This document shows positions 1 to 8,380 of a stretch of DNA of 64,000 nt, piece after piece (within the stretch, counting starts at the first letter, position 1; the number at the start of each line of letters is the position of its first letter). Made by a program: the position numbers and the translations under genes. The notes beneath the pieces are model-generated. The model was given only the letters and a program-made list of their open reading frames with translations, had not been told where the DNA came from and did no database searches. Source of the DNA: Bacteroidota bacterium (lineage in GTDB: Bacteria; Bacteroidota; Bacteroidia; Chitinophagales; Saprospiraceae); the NCBI GenBank assembly GCA_020160935.1, contig JAIUPL010000024.1, positions 25,458 to 89,457 of the forward strand. Reading direction: 5' to 3'.

Positions 1-1061
1 AGCACGAAGGTTTCGCCCATGAACTGCTTCACCAACTGCATGCGCGCGCCGCCGAGCGATTTGCGCACACCCACTTCCCGGGCACGACCGGCGGCCAGTG
101 CAGTGGCGAGGTTGACAAAATTGAAACAGGCCATCATGAGCACCAGCAAACCGATGAGCGATAGCACCCAGAGTTTGCTTTTTTCGGTCAAGTGCGTACC
201 GGCGGGGCTGCCGTAGCGCTCGTCGAAGTGCGCCTCGCTCAAGGGCTGCAGCGCATGGGTGCGTTTGCCGCGCGGACTGTTGTAGTGTTCCTTGCCCACC
301 TGCGCCAGTGCGGTATTGGCGGCATTCCACTGGCCGGCGTCGGTCAGTAGGGCAAATGCCTGGTCGTTGCTGCTGGTGCTGCCCCACTCGGGGAAGAAGA
401 AGTACAGATCGGGCGATTTTTTCAGGGTTTCATAGGAAATAATAGAATGGCACTGAAAATCGGAATTTGCTGGTGGCGTACCCACCACGCCACGCACTGT
501 AAGCAGCACCTTGTTGTCCATCACGAGGGTTTGGCCGAGGGCCATTTGCCAGGTTCCGAAGCATTTTTCGGCCATTTTTTCGGACAAAATGACTGTATTG
601 GGTTCTTTAAGCGCCGAAGCATCGCCGGCAAGCCAGGGCCAGTCGAAAATGGCAAAAAAGGAAGGTTCGGTGAAAATGGCCGTCTCGTGTTCGTCGTCGG
701 TGGCAAATTTCCGGCCCGTCATGCTGCCTGGTGTCGTGGGCACGGTAAACGTAGGCCAGGAGGTGTGTATGCGGGCAAACTGAGCGAATGGCGTCACTTT
801 TTGTTGCATTTCATCCATCGCTGGAACAGGAATGCCTGCTGTAAAAAACTCGCCTTCCGAGTTCACCACGTCGTTGGTGACAATTCGGCCAATGCGGTCG
901 TAATTTTTGTAAAAGGTGTTGAAACTCAATTCATAATGCACCAGCCTGAAAATAAGCAGGCTGGCAGCCACGCCGACTGCCAAACCGGTAATATTGATGA
1001 GGGTGTAGGTTCGGTTTTTGAACAAATGGCGTACTGCCAGGCGAAAATAGTTCTGTATCAT
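1..1061 (-). CDS. FtsX/MacB-type ABC transporter permease (3' part cut by window edge)
   Basis: The reverse strand reads open from an ATG at 1061 to the window edge, giving 353 residues that start MIQNYFRLAVRHLFKNRTYT. After a first membrane helix at about residues 20-40 (LINITGLAVGVAASLLIF) comes a periplasmic MacB_PCD-like domain at about 45-275, then a second helix (LWVLSLIGLLVLMMACFNF) and the FtsX hallmark VNLATALAAGRAREVGVRKS with LGGAR. Bacteroidota permeases of this class have two such halves and about 780-800 residues, so the second half lies outside the window. They act in the inner membrane with a separate ATPase in MacB/LolCDE-like export. The substrate cannot be inferred. No ribosome binding site is evident. 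The start fits the family N-terminus. The plus-strand ORF over 447-1067 is its shadow. Confidence 0.93.
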   Translation of the reverse strand, partial: MIQNYFRLAVRHLFKNRTYTLINITGLAVGVAASLLIFRLVHYELSFNTFYKNYDRIGRIVTNDVVNSEGEFFTAGIPVPAMDEMQQKVTPFAQFARIHTSWPTFTVPTTPGSMTGRKFATDDEHETAIFTEPSFFAIFDWPWLAGDASALKEPNTVILSEKMAEKCFGTWQMALGQTLVMDNKVLLTVRGVVGTPPANSDFQCHSIISYETLKKSPDLYFFFPEWGSTSSNDQAFALLTDAGQWNAANTALAQVGKEHYNSPRGKRTHALQPLSEAHFDERYGSPAGTHLTEKSKLWVLSLIGLLVLMMACFNFVNLATALAAGRAREVGVRKSLGGARMQLVKQFMGETFV

Positions 1062-1290
1062 AGGTAGTTCCGGCGTAAGTAGGAATGATGGTGCTGAAAT
1101 ACGTCACAGGTTGTGCCGAAAATGTATGGTGTTGATTTTCAGATATATGTGCAAGATTTTAGAATCTCTTTGTGTCCGAAAACGAACACGTTTGTGCGTT
1201 CGCGTACGGAAGTGCATACGGTGAAGTCATGCAAGTAACATATCCCACTGAAATAGAGGCCATTGTTCAGCGGCATGCCGACATTTTCTA

Positions 1291-1420
1291 AATACTAGTG
1301 GTGTACTCTACGCATAGTGGCCTTTGTGAAACCTTGGTGTTCTTTGTGGTAAAAAATTTAAACACAAAGAACACCAAGGTTTCACAAAGGCCACTATACG
1401 TAGAGTACACATTTAGTATT
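1291..1420. repeat. Long inverted repeat, CTTTGTG family, inward topology (copy 1)
   Basis: Arms of about 59 bases (1291-1349 and 1362-1420) pair around an AT-rich loop. From the outside inward the left arm reads GTGTACTCTACG, then TTTGTGAAACCTTGG, then TTCTTTGTGG. The same words recur at 10634, 21327 and 29612 in the same topology, and at 12620, 24113 and 26161 with the unit inverted. It lies between a minus-strand permease and a plus-strand lipoprotein gene. The rest of the 1062-1648 gap shows only a -7 promoter element near 1609. The role is unknown; the element could form a strong hairpin in either transcript. Confidence 0.9.
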
Positions 1421-1608
1421 GGTTGAAGAAGTCAGGAACGCCTCATTGTTTCTGTAAAATGAAAAGTCACGAACCGCTCGTCTAAAAAAGCACTAACAGA
1501 CCAACCCTTTTCAATTCACAAACGTCTGTGTCAGTAAATTCTGACAATTTGCAGCGTTTAGGCAAATTATTGCATCTACGCTCTGTAGCGATTCCCAACA
1601 AACGGCTA

Positions 1609-1616
1609 TATCTTTG
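1609..1616 (+). promoter_or_regulatory. Putative -7 element of a Bacteroidota-type promoter
   Basis: TATCTTTG matches the TAnnTTTG consensus of the Bacteroidota primary sigma factor and lies 33 bases before the ATG of the lipoprotein gene at 1649. No good TTTG -33 box is seen at the expected spacing, so this rests on the -7 match and position. Confidence 0.5.
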
Positions 1617-1648
1617 ACAAAACATTTACCAGCATTAACCCTATAAGC

Positions 1649-2962
1649 ATGAGACCACTCCTGAAGCATTCACCCGGCTTTTTGTTTTTTTTCCTGCTAT
1701 TGCTTGCTGCGAGTTGCAGAGAGCAACTGAAGGTAGATAATACCGACCAGAATTTTCCACTTACTGTAAATGCGCAAAAGCAGGAAGACAACGTATTGCT
1801 CACCTGGGAGGCTGCCAATGTTTCCAATTTCAACAAATATGTAATTGTTCGCTCCCGCAATCCCATCCCTGCAGGGCTAAGCCCGCTTTTTTCCAGCGGT
1901 GATATTGAAATTGTTTTTCAGTCGGACGATATAGATACTACCTCATTTACAGACCAGGCATTGCCCATTCTACAGGAACTTTACTACAAACTTTATATCA
2001 ATATCGGCGATCGTTTTATTGAAAGCGCCTCGGTATCGCTTACATTCGATAACCTGTTGGTGGATGGGAATGGCAGCGTTATCAAGTTTTTTCCCGATTC
2101 GAACTGGATAATTCTGGGCGATGACTTTATGGGCACTTTGCGGGTGGTGAATTACAATACCAAGCAGGTGGTAGCCAGCAGAAACGTATCTTTTACGAAT
2201 TTTGACAACATGTGTTTTGATGTGGCTGTCGAAAATGGCAAACCGGTGCTGTACTGGTGGGCCGGTTACACCAATTTTTACAAATACCAATTGCCCGATC
2301 TGGTACAACTCAATTATTGGCCGGTAGCATTTTCCGGGTTTTCCATTGCTGTCGACGATAATTTTGTGTACACGACGCAGTACGATTACAACCAGAGTTT
2401 TTCGGCACGCCGCAAATCGGATATGAGCGTCGTCATGCCGCATTATCGGGCCGATTATTACACGCACCGTACCCTGGCGATTCTCGACAAGGCCACCCAT
2501 TATGTGCTGGAGGTGTCGCCATACCGGCTGCTTACTTACAACGTGAACCCGACTACTGGTGACGTGACCAATATTACAGAGAAGTCGACCAATACTTTTA
2601 ACCTGTTTTACAGAGATATTCCGGTTTCCAAGGACAATCAATATTTCATTCCGCAATACGACGGGTCGGTGTACGATCGCACGCTGAATCTGGTGACCAG
2701 TATTCCATTTATAAACAATGGATATGTGGATGTTGATTTTTCTGCTGATGGACAGTTTATTTATGCGCTGTACCAGGATTTTACCTTTGGCAATGGTTCG
2801 CTTATTCAGAAATTTACATTCCCGGGTATGCAGCAAGTGGCCAGCAGGCGCTTCAATACGATTTCGCCCAGAACGGTAGAGGCGGTTCCAGGGGGCGTGA
2901 TTTTTGTTGGAAGCGGGGTGAACGGATTGAATCAGGTGTTGGTAAAGAAAGTTACCTTGTAA
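1649..2962 (+). CDS. Surface lipoprotein, predicted FN3-like domain plus beta-propeller-like region
   Basis: The 437-residue protein starts with a lipoprotein signal peptide (hydrophobic FLFFFLLLLAASC, lipobox Cys at about residue 23). Residues about 35-110 resemble a fibronectin type III fold (VLLTWEAANVSNFNKYVIVR). The rest consists of short beta-rich segments with motifs such as SADGQFIYALYQDF, suggesting a WD40/YVTN-like propeller. No catalytic motif is visible. It is followed 62 bases later by a small outer-membrane protein and then a di-haem peroxidase, all on the same strand, so the three may be co-transcribed. The function is unknown; a role in binding at the cell surface is only a guess from the fold. 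Confidence 0.8.
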   Translation: MRPLLKHSPGFLFFFLLLLAASCREQLKVDNTDQNFPLTVNAQKQEDNVLLTWEAANVSNFNKYVIVRSRNPIPAGLSPLFSSGDIEIVFQSDDIDTTSFTDQALPILQELYYKLYINIGDRFIESASVSLTFDNLLVDGNGSVIKFFPDSNWIILGDDFMGTLRVVNYNTKQVVASRNVSFTNFDNMCFDVAVENGKPVLYWWAGYTNFYKYQLPDLVQLNYWPVAFSGFSIAVDDNFVYTTQYDYNQSFSARRKSDMSVVMPHYRADYYTHRTLAILDKATHYVLEVSPYRLLTYNVNPTTGDVTNITEKSTNTFNLFYRDIPVSKDNQYFIPQYDGSVYDRTLNLVTSIPFINNGYVDVDFSADGQFIYALYQDFTFGNGSLIQKFTFPGMQQVASRRFNTISPRTVEAVPGGVIFVGSGVNGLNQVLVKKVTL

Positions 2963-3024
2963 GAGCAGATGTCCTTTTGCATGAGCCCATTAAAATGAAT
3001 TTACCCTAACATAACAGAATACCT

Positions 3025-3696
3025 ATGACCCGAATACTACTCCTGATGCTGGTGGTGCTGATTGGTGCAGGAAGGCTGAGCGCGCAAGATGAAGTGCCAG
3101 AAAAAAAACGCCTGATGATCAGCAATGAACTGGGGGTGAATTTCACCAACATCCTCAACAAGATCATCAAGATCAACCGCGATTCCGCCAACGAGAACCC
3201 GTATCTGCTCACATACCGCCTCGGGCTCAACCGCAAATGGGGCATTCGTACGGGAGTGGGCGGCTCGAATCGGTACACCGAAACCCGCGAAGAAGGCTTT
3301 GCAGATTCCGAAACCGATCGAAATACTGCGCTGGATGCCCGCCTCGGCTTCGATTACCGCATCGAACTGGGCCGTCGTTTTGAAGGGAGTTTCGGCCTAG
3401 ATGCAGTCGGAAAATGGCGTACGCACAAGCAGGTGTCCGACAGTGGTTTCGATGTGATTCAGCGCATTGAACAATCGGAAGGATATGGTGGCGGCCCGTT
3501 TGTAGGCCTGCATTTCTGGATTACACCTAACCTGGCGCTTTATACCGAAGCCAGTTTCTATATGCTGTACAGCAAGCGGGACACCGCTCGTATTTTTAAA
3601 AACTTTCCCGAGTTGAACGACCAGATTTTCCGGGAAACCAACGAGGATCTGGTCACGACGCTACCTTCCAGTATTTTTGTGATATACCGATTTTAA
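3025..3696 (+). CDS. Small predicted outer-membrane beta-barrel protein
   Basis: The 223-residue protein has a clear Sec signal peptide (MTRILLLMLVVLIGAGRLSA, cleavage before Q). Alternating hydrophobic strands separated by polar turns follow, ending in the aromatic terminus SSIFVIYRF typical of outer-membrane barrels. Motifs such as GTGVGGSNRYTETREEGF and LGFDYRIELGRRFEGSFG are like those of Bacteroidota outer-membrane proteins of about 8 strands, but no specific family is recognised. It sits between the lipoprotein at 1649 and the peroxidase at 3730, with 33 bases to the latter. Confidence 0.75.
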   Translation: MTRILLLMLVVLIGAGRLSAQDEVPEKKRLMISNELGVNFTNILNKIIKINRDSANENPYLLTYRLGLNRKWGIRTGVGGSNRYTETREEGFADSETDRNTALDARLGFDYRIELGRRFEGSFGLDAVGKWRTHKQVSDSGFDVIQRIEQSEGYGGGPFVGLHFWITPNLALYTEASFYMLYSKRDTARIFKNFPELNDQIFRETNEDLVTTLPSSIFVIYRF

Positions 3697-3729
3697 AAAG
3701 CCTCTTCTCATTTCTAAAGTATTTTTCAC

Positions 3730-4851
3730 ATGAAAAATATCCACCGCTTTGCCCTCGCCGTCTTGCTGCTACTGAGCGGAATGACTGCTCTGACGAATTG
3801 CAAAAAAGACAATTCGCTGCCTTACAAATACGAATCGGAAGTGCTGAACCTGCCCGATCAGCCGTATGCGTACCGCGACCAACAAATTCCCTCGCATCTG
3901 GCTAATATCGCTACCGTGCTCCAAAGCAAGGTGACCGACCAGGGTGCTACGCTCGGCCGGGTGTTGTTCTACGACCCCAAACTTTCGCTCAACAACAAAA
4001 TTTCTTGCTCTTCCTGCCACCTGCAAGAAAAAGCATTTTCTGATGGCAAACGCTTCAGCACCGGTTTTGACGGCGGCCTGACCAAGCGCAATGCCAGTTC
4101 GATTGTGAATCCGGCTGCCCTGCAGAACTTCTTCTGGGATGCCCGCGAACACGATCTGCAAAGCATGGTGCTCCAGCCTATCAAAAACCACATCGAAATG
4201 GGCATGGATAATTTCGATGCGCTGGAGAAAAAACTTGGCCAACTCGACTACTATAAACCCTTGTTCGCCGACGCTTTCGGTGACGACAAAGTAACCCGTG
4301 AACGGATTGCCGACGCCATGAGCCAGTTCCTGAACTCCATGGTGACCAGCAATTCCGGTTTTGATGCAGCGGTGCCCGGCGGCTGGGGTGTACAAAATCC
4401 AGGCGCACTCACCGTTCAACAACAGCAGGGTATGAACCTGTTCTTCGGTCAGGCACAATGCGGCGTTTGCCACAACCCGGTATCCAATGGCTCGTTCTTC
4501 AATGAATCTTTTGCCAACATCGGGCTCGATGCCAACCCTGCCGATAAAGGCCTGGGCGCCAATCAGCCCGGTATGGATGGTATGTTCAAAATTCCTTCGC
4601 TGCGCAATGTTGCCCTCACGGCGCCCTACATGCATGATGGCCGTTTTGCTACCCTGCGCGAAGTAGTGGACCACTACAGCGATAAAATTGAAAACACGCC
4701 CAACCTGCACTGGACCCTGCGCGGTTTCGACGGCCAGGCACTGCGCATGAACCTGACGGATCAGCAAAAAGACGACCTGGTGGCTTTCCTGCAGGCACTG
4801 ACCGACCAGCAATATGTGAACGATCCGAAATACTCGAATCCGTTCAAATAA
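3730..4851 (+). CDS. Di-haem cytochrome c peroxidase (CcpA/MauG family), lipoprotein
   Basis: This 373-residue protein carries a lipobox ending at Cys24 and two CxxCH haem sites: C93-SS-C96-H97 and C244-GV-C247-H248. The MHDGRF motif at 301-306 supplies a distal methionine, as in bacterial cytochrome c peroxidases. The family reduces hydrogen peroxide to water in the periplasm with electrons from soluble cytochromes; MauG-like members oxidise proteins instead. The first haem segment ISCSSCHLQEKAFSDG and the NASSIVN stretch are typical of the peroxidase branch common in Bacteroidota. The lipid anchor implies membrane attachment. The neighbouring surface lipoprotein and barrel protein may be partners. 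The gene ends before a clear terminator. Confidence 0.93.
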   Translation: MKNIHRFALAVLLLLSGMTALTNCKKDNSLPYKYESEVLNLPDQPYAYRDQQIPSHLANIATVLQSKVTDQGATLGRVLFYDPKLSLNNKISCSSCHLQEKAFSDGKRFSTGFDGGLTKRNASSIVNPAALQNFFWDAREHDLQSMVLQPIKNHIEMGMDNFDALEKKLGQLDYYKPLFADAFGDDKVTRERIADAMSQFLNSMVTSNSGFDAAVPGGWGVQNPGALTVQQQQGMNLFFGQAQCGVCHNPVSNGSFFNESFANIGLDANPADKGLGANQPGMDGMFKIPSLRNVALTAPYMHDGRFATLREVVDHYSDKIENTPNLHWTLRGFDGQALRMNLTDQQKDDLVAFLQALTDQQYVNDPKYSNPFK

Positions 4852-4876
4852 CAGATATTTCGGTACTGAAATGCTC

Positions 4877-4916
4877 AATCCTGAATCTTCCGTTTGGAGG
4901 GTTCAGGATTTTTTTT
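4877..4916 (+). terminator. Rho-independent terminator after the peroxidase gene
   Basis: The arms AATCCTGAA and TTCAGGATT pair around a 16-base loop and are followed by a run of T. It lies 26 bases after the peroxidase stop, as expected for a terminator. Confidence 0.85.
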
Positions 4917-4963
4917 GCGCGTGTTGGAGATGAATATCAGGTAGTTCGGAATCAGGATTCAGG

Positions 4964-4971
4964 TATATTTG
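4964..4971 (+). promoter_or_regulatory. Putative -7 element upstream of the ATPase/DUF4276 cassette
   Basis: TATATTTG fits TAnnTTTG, about 75 bases before the chosen ATG at 5045. The matching -33 box is poor. It follows the peroxidase terminator, which supports an independent transcription unit here. Confidence 0.4.
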
Positions 4972-5044
4972 GAGTTTCTTTTGGCTACAAGTACATTTGT
5001 CTCCGGCAAAAATCCCAAACAAACATGCTAAACCAGACCATATT

Positions 5045-6106
5045 ATGATCGAACGAATTATCATTGAAAATTACAAATCCATTCGTAAGATGGATTTGAA
5101 TTTGGGTACTATTAATATATTGATTGGCGCAAATGGGGCAGGAAAGAGCAATTTCATTTCATTTTTTGAAATGACAAGTTCAGTGTTAAACGGCAATATC
5201 GAATCGTATAGTAAATTGAGAATTGGGTCTACACTCATGTTTCAGGGCCCCAAGAGATCTTCTTATATAGGTGGACTCATAGATTTTGATAATACCAAGG
5301 TGTATAATTTTAAATTAATTTTGAGGAATGATGAATCTTTAGAATTAAATCAAGCAGGTTTCCGATTGAATGCTTACAACAAGACGAATAAAGATTATGA
5401 TTCGTGGCCTGTTTCAGATAATGGACATAAATTAAAAAAGAGCATCGAAGAATTGACAGCGGATTATGCAAATAGTTTTCAGGTTTATCATTTTCATGAT
5501 ACTGGTTCGTCTTCTCCATTGAAACAAACCGGTCCAATTGACGATAACTATTTTTTACGACCCAATGGGGCTAACTTGGCTGCTTTTCTTTATTTCTTAA
5601 AAGAAAAACATGAACTGCACTTTCAGCGGATTCAATCTGCAGTACGCTCGATTGCTCCTTTTTTCGAAAAATTTGATCTGAAACCCAGAAACTTGAATCC
5701 TGATCAAATAAAACTTGAATGGAAGGAAAAGGAATCTGATATGTACCTGGATGCGCATCAACTATCAGATGGGACCCTTCGATTTATCGCTTTAGCAACA
5801 TTATTGTTACAGCCCAATCCACCCAAAACTATCATTATTGATGAACCAGAATTAGGCCTGCACCCGTTTGCCATTCATAAATTGGGTGCGTTACTAAAAA
5901 AGGTATCTGTGACAAGCCAGGTGATTGTTTCAACCCAGTCTGTAGAACTACTGAATGAGTTTGAGCCGGAAGATATTATAACAGTAGACAGAAAAGAAGG
6001 GAATTCGGTCTTTAACAGGTTAGATGAGGTACGCCTTAGCCACTGGCTTGATGAATTTTCATTAGGGGACATTTGGCAAAGAAATATCATTGGAGGGCAG
6101 CCATGA
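5045..6106 (+). CDS. AAA family ATPase, OLD/RecF-like (AAA_21 type)
   Basis: The start at 5045 gives a 353-residue protein beginning MIERIIIENYKSIRKMDLNL, the canonical N-terminus of this family; the reading frame opens 16 codons earlier, but that extension matches nothing. The Walker A motif GANGAGKS lies near residue 35, an ABC-like signature (LSDGTLRF) near 240, and Walker B with catalytic glutamate (TIIIDEPELGLHP) near 270. Such SMC/RecF-like ATPases are the sensing or motor subunit of many anti-phage systems, including OLD, Gabija and PARIS. The stop overlaps the next gene in ATGA, so the two are translationally coupled. The pair is clearly richer in A+T than its neighbours, suggesting horizontal transfer. 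Confidence 0.9.
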   Translation: MIERIIIENYKSIRKMDLNLGTINILIGANGAGKSNFISFFEMTSSVLNGNIESYSKLRIGSTLMFQGPKRSSYIGGLIDFDNTKVYNFKLILRNDESLELNQAGFRLNAYNKTNKDYDSWPVSDNGHKLKKSIEELTADYANSFQVYHFHDTGSSSPLKQTGPIDDNYFLRPNGANLAAFLYFLKEKHELHFQRIQSAVRSIAPFFEKFDLKPRNLNPDQIKLEWKEKESDMYLDAHQLSDGTLRFIALATLLLQPNPPKTIIIDEPELGLHPFAIHKLGALLKKVSVTSQVIVSTQSVELLNEFEPEDIITVDRKEGNSVFNRLDEVRLSHWLDEFSLGDIWQRNIIGGQP

Positions 6107-6789
6107 AAAGGATATATACATTGGTTGAAGGGCATACGGAAAGGGAGTTTGTCTCCAGGATTTTGGCGCCTTTTTTTGGTGAGAAGGGCATTTTAATTTC
6201 ACCTATCCCGATGCTTAAAAGTGGTGGTGGTATGGGATTTTCCAATCTCGCTCAATTTAAAAACAACGTAAAACGCCTACTTCACGAAGTGGATCAACCT
6301 ATCATTACAACAATGGTTGACCTGTATCGATTTCCTGTACATTCTGATGATGCTTCGGAAGAAACTGCCTTAAAACAATATAGCATCGAACCGAATATAA
6401 CAATCCGGATTTCGGGATTCAAAATGGTGATGGATCAGGCAGTTCAAAAAATTAAACCCTATCCATTTTTTATTCCTTATATTCAAAAATACGAATTTGA
6501 GGCTTTGCTCTTTAGCGATCCAAATGCTTTCAGCATTGAAGACGATGCAATTCGGCAAGATGTGGAAGCAGTGCTACATGCTACCTCTGGCCCGGAAGAA
6601 ATAAACACTTCTGAAAAAGGGCATCCTGCTCAAAGGCTTATTGACATATATGCGTCACATGATAAAAAATATCAAAAGGGAGCCGATGCAGTGGATATTG
6701 CCGAAGTGACAGGTATAGAAACAATACTTGCCAAATGCCCGAATTTTCGGCTTTGGATAGAAACACTTACCAATAAATCAAATGAATGA
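6103..6789 (+). CDS. DUF4276 family protein, possible TOPRIM-like partner of the ATPase
   Basis: The 228-residue protein begins MKRIYTLVEGHTEREFVSRI, and its ATG overlaps the ATPase stop by four bases; an earlier in-frame ATG at 6073 lies inside the ATPase gene and is less likely. The early (V/L)EGxTE motif followed by an acidic TTMVDLYRFP segment near residue 75 and the YEFEALLFSD motif near 140 are hallmarks of DUF4276. The EG-T-E plus D-x layout is reminiscent of TOPRIM nucleases (OLD, AriB), so it may be the effector of a two-gene defence system. That link is inference; family membership is well supported. Confidence 0.85.
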   Translation: MKRIYTLVEGHTEREFVSRILAPFFGEKGILISPIPMLKSGGGMGFSNLAQFKNNVKRLLHEVDQPIITTMVDLYRFPVHSDDASEETALKQYSIEPNITIRISGFKMVMDQAVQKIKPYPFFIPYIQKYEFEALLFSDPNAFSIEDDAIRQDVEAVLHATSGPEEINTSEKGHPAQRLIDIYASHDKKYQKGADAVDIAEVTGIETILAKCPNFRLWIETLTNKSNE

Positions 6790-6970
6790 TCGATTGGTCA
6801 TTGCGTGAATTTTCCGCTCTTAGCATTGTTTAATGCTTCTTTGCCGCCAAAAAAGTACTCTTCTCACCTCCAATCGAGGTATTCGCCCTACCTTCGCCAC
6901 TCTTTTGCCGCATTTCTCCCTGGAGAATATGCGTATTGCCCGACCACTTTCCAAATATTACTTCTTCAAA

Positions 6971-8239
6971 ATGGATGCTAACAGCCGTATTTACACCGAT
7001 TCAGAGATTGGTAGACTGAAAAAAGTGATTGTTCACCGCCCCGATGAAGGCATTGCCCGCATCACCCCGAAACGTGCCGGCGAATTGTTGTTCGACGATA
7101 TTGTACACCTGCCCAAAATGCAGGATGAACACGACATTTTTGTAAATGTACTACGCGCATTTGTTGGTAAAGACAATGTGCTGGAAGTGCGCGACCTGCT
7201 GGCAGAAAGCACCCGGGATGAAGAAAGCAAGTACGAAGTAATCAACAAAATCACCGATTTTGAGGAGTTGCCCTATTCATTTATCCCGCGCCTGGCCGGT
7301 CTGTCGCCCGAACAATTGGCCGATACGCTCATCACCGGCTACCTCGAACCCGAAGACCGGATACTGTTCGACCCGATTCCAAACCTTATTTTCACACGCG
7401 ACCTGGCCGTGACGGTCAAAGAACACGTGATCATTACCAAGGCGGCTAAAGAAGCCCGTTTCCGCGAAAACTTCCTTACCCGACTGATTTTCAGCAGCCA
7501 CCCGGTATTTCGCCGACTGAAGGCAGACGGAAAAACCATCAACCTGAACCGCGTCGATAAGTTTCCGCCCAACAAACGCGGCGAAACCATCAGCATTGAA
7601 GGCGGCGATGTGATGATGCTTCACAACGATTACCTGCTCATCGGTTCTTCCGAACGCACCAACAACTACGCATTCGAGGCGCTGAAAAACTACCTGTTCG
7701 ACCGCGGCATCATCAAAAACGTGGTGCAGGTGAATATTCCTGCCGAGCGCACTTATATGCACATCGACACGGTATTTACGCAGATCAACCACAACCACAT
7801 GGTGGGCTACAAACCCATTGTGCAAGATGGGCTCGGCTCGTACGTGGACGTACATCGCTCTACCGGCGAGGAAGTGGAATACTCCAGTCTCAAGGATTTT
7901 TTGCTGGCTGAAGTGAACCCGAAAATGGAATTTATCTGGGCCGGTCGCGGCGAGAGCCCCTACCAGGAACGCGAACAATGGACGGATGGCTGCAACCTGG
8001 TGGCACTCAAGCCTGGTGTAGCGGTTACCTACGATCGAAATCCGATCACAGAAAAAGCATTCAAGGAAGTAGGTTACAAAGTTATTGGCGCTGAAAAACT
8101 GCTGCGCGATATTGAAAACGGGAAAATCACCCCCGACAAGGTGGAAAATACCATCATCACCATTCCTTCCAATGAGTTGTCGCGTGCACGCGGCGGCTCG
8201 CACTGTATGACCTGCCCGATTGAGCGCGAAGCCGTTTAG
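6971..8239 (+). CDS. arcA: Arginine deiminase
   Basis: The chosen ATG at 6971 gives 422 residues starting MDANSRIYTDSEIGRLKKVI, matching the family; the frame opens upstream at 6833, but that extension is not conserved-looking. The enzyme hydrolyses arginine to citrulline and ammonia (EC 3.5.3.6). Family motifs are LIFTRDLAV (FTRD), SIEGGDVMML, the histidine in TYMHIDTVFT, and the nucleophilic Cys412 in GGSHCMTCPI near the C-terminus. The length is close to the usual 400-420. No ornithine carbamoyltransferase or carbamate kinase gene is adjacent, so a full deiminase pathway is not shown here. The gene ends at the left arm of a long palindrome. Confidence 0.93.
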   Translation: MDANSRIYTDSEIGRLKKVIVHRPDEGIARITPKRAGELLFDDIVHLPKMQDEHDIFVNVLRAFVGKDNVLEVRDLLAESTRDEESKYEVINKITDFEELPYSFIPRLAGLSPEQLADTLITGYLEPEDRILFDPIPNLIFTRDLAVTVKEHVIITKAAKEARFRENFLTRLIFSSHPVFRRLKADGKTINLNRVDKFPPNKRGETISIEGGDVMMLHNDYLLIGSSERTNNYAFEALKNYLFDRGIIKNVVQVNIPAERTYMHIDTVFTQINHNHMVGYKPIVQDGLGSYVDVHRSTGEEVEYSSLKDFLLAEVNPKMEFIWAGRGESPYQEREQWTDGCNLVALKPGVAVTYDRNPITEKAFKEVGYKVIGAEKLLRDIENGKITPDKVENTIITIPSNELSRARGGSHCMTCPIEREAV

Positions 8240-8380
8240 TTATTGGTTATCAGTTATTGGTTATTAGGGGTGGGTAAGGGTTTATTTTTACAAATGCATG
8301 GCTGCACTTATTGTGAAGCCATGCATTTGTAAAAATAAACCCTTACCCACCCCTAATAACCAATAACCAATAACTGATAA
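8240..8380. repeat. Near-perfect intergenic palindrome between convergent genes
   Basis: The whole gap between the arginine deiminase stop and the metalloprotease stop is one inverted repeat. About 48 bases on each side pair perfectly around a short loop near 8305-8315. The outer parts are tandem copies of TTATTGGT/TTATCAGT-like words, and the inner part has GGGGTGGGTAAGGG. The left arm is almost free of C, the right arm almost free of G. It starts at the base after one stop codon and ends at the base before the other. It probably acts as a bidirectional terminator. Confidence 0.92.

Noticed and set aside
447..1067. Plus-strand frame of 206 codons
   Set aside because: It is antisense to the clear FtsX-type permease and shows only composition-driven sequence.
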